Part shown: in pieces, positions 6,314 through 8,190 of the stretch
Layout of the letters: each line of letters begins with the position of its first letter
Numbering within the stretch: position 1 is the first letter of the stretch
Assembly (NCBI GenBank): GCA_028695395.1
Contig: JAQVJB010000057.1
Coordinates: 1-8,190, forward strand
Direction: 5' to 3'
Source: Actinomycetota bacterium
Lineage (GTDB): Bacteria; Actinomycetota; Humimicrobiia; Humimicrobiales; Humimicrobiaceae
Length of the DNA stretch: 8,190 bases
Program-made: the position numbers and the translations under genes
Notes under the pieces: model-generated
Told to the model about the DNA's origin: nothing
What the model saw: only the letters and a program-made list of their open reading frames with translations
The model's database searches: none

Positions 6314-6625
6314 TTATTCTTCCCTGGAAAGTCTTTCCCTGACTTCTTTTGAAATCATTTCAGGAGTCCACTTAGGTTCCCAGACAAGGTTGACATTTAC
6401 TTTGCCTATTCCGTCCATTTTTTCAACGCTTTCTTTTGCCTGCTCTCTTATAAAAACATGCATCGGGCAGCCTCTGGTTGTAAAGGTCATATCAATATCC
6501 ACATTATTATCATCATCAACATTTACATTATAAATGAGACCAAGGTCCACTATGTTTATAGGTATTTCAGGGTCATATACTTCTGCAAGAGCTTTATAAA
6601 CATCTTCGCTTGTTATTTTTCCCAT
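6314..6625 (-). CDS. MIP18/DUF59 family metal-sulfur cluster assembly factor (PaaD/SufT-like)
   Basis: A single-domain cytosolic protein of 103 residues, the normal size for stand-alone DUF59 proteins, which help mature Fe-S proteins. The family signature is complete: 'VYDPEIPINIVDLGLIY' (residues 16-32) with the conserved Asp18-Pro19-Glu20, and 'TTRGCPMH' (49-56) with the conserved Cys53. The C-terminus 'VNLVWEPKWTPEMIS' is also typical. The start has AAGGA a few bases upstream. It follows the cysteine desulfurase by 38 bases and precedes nadE by 25, so the three are probably co-transcribed. With no suf or isc genes in view, its client proteins are unknown. It could be SufT-like, but PaaD- and Mrp-associated members look much alike. 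Confidence 0.9.
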   Translation of the reverse strand: MGKITSEDVYKALAEVYDPEIPINIVDLGLIYNVNVDDDNNVDIDMTFTTRGCPMHVFIREQAKESVEKMDGIGKVNVNLVWEPKWTPEMISKEVRERLSREE

Positions 6626-6663
6626 ATTATCCTTTTCCTTTAGTATTGTATTTTAAAACCATA

Positions 6664-7863
6664 TCAAAAATGAAAATATTTTTCTTTAAGACTGCTGTTA
6701 TAAATTGACGAACTTCTTATATTGCTGCTGCAAATCTGCTTAAGGCAATCTATAAGGTAATCTGCTTCTTCCCTTGTATTTTCAAAACCCAGAGATATTC
6801 TTATGGAATTCCTGGTTAATTCCAGGCAAATCCCCATTGAAATCAAAAATTCATTTCCTCCGGGAGAGCTACTATGGCAGGCGGAACCTGCAGAAACTGC
6901 AATACCGTATTCATCAAGTTTTTTAACAAGACTTTCTCCGGTAAAATCCTGAAATGTAAAATTGATATTTCCAGGCAATCGTTTTTCGTGGTGGCCGTTG
7001 TAAAGGACCCCGTCTATCTGTGAAAGCACAGAGTCTCTTATATAATCTCTAAGTGCACTTAATTCCTGTGACCTCTTGCTGATCGTCGGAGAAAGGATAT
7101 CAGTGGCTTTTGCAATGCCGATAATGCCAGGAATATTTTCAGTTCCTGACCTGAGTCCTTTTTCCTGTCCGCCTCCTAATATCTGAGGTGCTATTTTTAC
7201 GGAATTTCTCACATAGAGGGCTCCGACACCCTTAGGAGCATAGACTTTATGGCCAGAGATTGTAAGCAGATCGACATTCAGGGACCTAACATCCAGAGGA
7301 ATATTCATATAGCTTTGTACGGCATCACAATGAAAGACAATTTCATTTTCCCTGGCTATTTTTCCAATTTCTTCTATCGGCTGCACTGCTCCCATTATAT
7401 TATTTGAGTGCATAATACTAATCAGTACGGTATCGGGCTGTATGGACTTCCTGATATCTTCCGGATTTACTATTCCGTATTTATCAATAGGTAGGTACGT
7501 TATTTTAAATCCTTCATTCTCCAGTATTTGAAGAGGTATTCGAACTGCTGGATGTTCAATCTCGGAAGTTATTATATGATCCCCTCTCCTGAAATATGCC
7601 TCAATCGTTCCAAATATTGCCATATTATTACTTTCGGTACCGCCGCTTGTAAAAATTATTTCTTCAGGAGAAGCATTCAGAGCTTCTGCAATTGTTTTTC
7701 TGGAATCTTCAAGTAACCTGTTTGATTCTGTTCCAAGAGTGTGAGGTTCGGAAGCATTCCCAAAATAAAGAGTCATTGCATTATAAACTGAATCTGCAAC
7801 CTCCCTTAAAACAGGAGTAGTTGCGCTGTGGTCCATATAAATGTAATGACTAAAACGATTCAT
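6664..7863 (-). CDS. nifS: Cysteine desulfurase (NifS/IscS group I)
   Basis: PLP-dependent enzyme of 399 residues that takes sulfur from cysteine, leaving alanine and a protein persulfide for Fe-S clusters or tRNA thiolation. Visible features: 'YMDHSATTPV' (9-18), 'TSGGTESNN' (72-80), His104 in 'EIEHPA', the PLP-stacking 'HCDAVQ' (Asp180), the Schiff-base Lys206 in 'SGHK', 'LRSGTENIPGIIG' (237-249) and the persulfide Cys329 in 'SAGSAC'. The 'SAGSAC' form marks group I (NifS/IscS), not SufS. The C-terminal 20 residues are Ser-rich and not conserved to my knowledge. No clear ribosome site precedes either the ATG at 7863 or the ATG of residue 10, which would give the more usual family N-terminus, so the start is uncertain by nine codons. 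It heads the short-spaced series with the MIP18 gene and nadE. Confidence 0.95.
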   Translation of the reverse strand: MNRFSHYIYMDHSATTPVLREVADSVYNAMTLYFGNASEPHTLGTESNRLLEDSRKTIAEALNASPEEIIFTSGGTESNNMAIFGTIEAYFRRGDHIITSEIEHPAVRIPLQILENEGFKITYLPIDKYGIVNPEDIRKSIQPDTVLISIMHSNNIMGAVQPIEEIGKIARENEIVFHCDAVQSYMNIPLDVRSLNVDLLTISGHKVYAPKGVGALYVRNSVKIAPQILGGGQEKGLRSGTENIPGIIGIAKATDILSPTISKRSQELSALRDYIRDSVLSQIDGVLYNGHHEKRLPGNINFTFQDFTGESLVKKLDEYGIAVSAGSACHSSSPGGNEFLISMGICLELTRNSIRISLGFENTREEADYLIDCLKQICSSNIRSSSIYNSSLKEKYFHF

Positions 7864-7893
7864 TATAAAATTTTTTGGTTTTCAATGAGTTGA

Positions 7894-7899
7894 ATTATA
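7894..7899 (-). promoter_or_regulatory. Possible -10 box upstream of the cysteine desulfurase gene
   Basis: A TATAAT on the minus strand about 30 bases before the ATG at 7863. No recognisable -35 box lies at the right distance, and the 81-base gap is almost entirely A/T, so a chance match is quite possible. Confidence 0.25.
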
Positions 7900-7944
7900 A
7901 TAATAAATCAATTAAAAATAAAATTAAAAATGAGCAAAAAGCTT

Positions 7945-8190
7945 TTAATTATCAGCAATACTATTAATTTTTTCTATGTATGCCGCTACATCAAACTTAC
8001 TCTTTGCGCCTGAATAGCTCATGTATCGTATCTTCCCAAAGATTTCTCTTTCTTTCCAGGGCCGGTCATGGACGCCGCCTATAGACCAGGCAATTCCAGC
8101 ATATCCATTAGGATCTCTTCCGTCCAGACTATATTTGTCATTTAAATAAATTGCATTTTTTTGTGCCGTATATGCATCAATGCTCCATTC
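7945..8190 (-). CDS. phr: Class II deoxyribodipyrimidine photolyase, C-terminal 81 residues (5' end outside window)
   Basis: The minus-strand frame is open from the right edge to TAA at 7945-7947. The translated end reads '...KYSLDGRDPNGYAGIAWSIGGVHDRPWKEREIF...', then 'FGKIRYMSYSGAKSKFDVAAYI' and a short tail. I recognise 'LDGRDPNGYxGIxWxIGGxHDRPW' and 'FGKxRYMS' as the C-terminal FAD-binding part of class II CPD photolyases, which use light and reduced FAD to split cyclobutane pyrimidine dimers in DNA. The antenna domain and most of the FAD domain lie beyond the window. The gene is 81 bases upstream of the desulfurase gene on the same strand. Whether they are co-transcribed is unclear, and no strong terminator is visible between them. 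Confidence 0.9.
   Translation of the reverse strand, partial: EWSIDAYTAQKNAIYLNDKYSLDGRDPNGYAGIAWSIGGVHDRPWKEREIFGKIRYMSYSGAKSKFDVAAYIEKINSIADN

Noticed and set aside
7937..7946. AAAAGCTTTT palindrome at the photolyase stop as a terminator
   Set aside because: A palindrome without a loop or GC stem cannot form a stable terminator hairpin.

Overview
This AT-rich bacterial window carries seven genes on the minus strand (two partial or start-ambiguous) and one partial gene on the plus strand. From high to low coordinates the minus-strand genes are: the 3' end of a class II CPD photolyase, a cysteine desulfurase, a MIP18/DUF59 iron-sulfur assembly factor, a glutamine-dependent NAD+ synthetase (nadE), a GlnR-like OmpR/PhoB-family regulator, type I glutamine synthetase (glnA) and a class II fructose-bisphosphate aldolase (fba). 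The plus-strand gene, cut by the left window edge, encodes the C-terminal part of a DUF3298 (RsiV-type) protein and converges on fba.

Layout: gaps between photolyase, desulfurase, MIP18 protein, nadE and the regulator are about 81, 38, 25 and 31 bases, so the last four read as one operon. It combines sulfur/Fe-S supply with the final step of NAD synthesis, an enzyme that consumes glutamine. A 134-base gap then separates the regulator from glnA. That gap holds three GTTAA half-sites at an exact 11-base period placed 10 bases from a perfect TATAAT box, which is the arrangement expected for an OmpR-family activator. glnA has a strong ribosome binding site, a roughly 205-base 3' untranslated stretch with an 18-base direct repeat, and a 13-bp GC-rich terminator hairpin. 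A long AT-rich gene-free region follows before fba.

Two points stand out. First, nadE has no ATG, GTG or TTG start that keeps its N-terminal glutaminase domain; the only plausible start is ATT at 6286-6288 with GGAG five bases upstream. Second, the regulator's DNA-binding half closely resembles actinobacterial GlnR and its receiver lacks the acidic pocket and the conserved lysine, while it sits next to glnA and a matching 11-base-period operator. This suggests a nitrogen-control module.

Organism: low GC, a GlnR-like regulator and GSI-alpha glutamine synthetase suggest an uncultured low-GC bacterium, possibly a deep-branching Actinomycetota or a neighbouring anaerobic lineage. This is inference; no marker in the window fixes the phylum. 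No tRNA, rRNA, CRISPR array or mobile element was seen.
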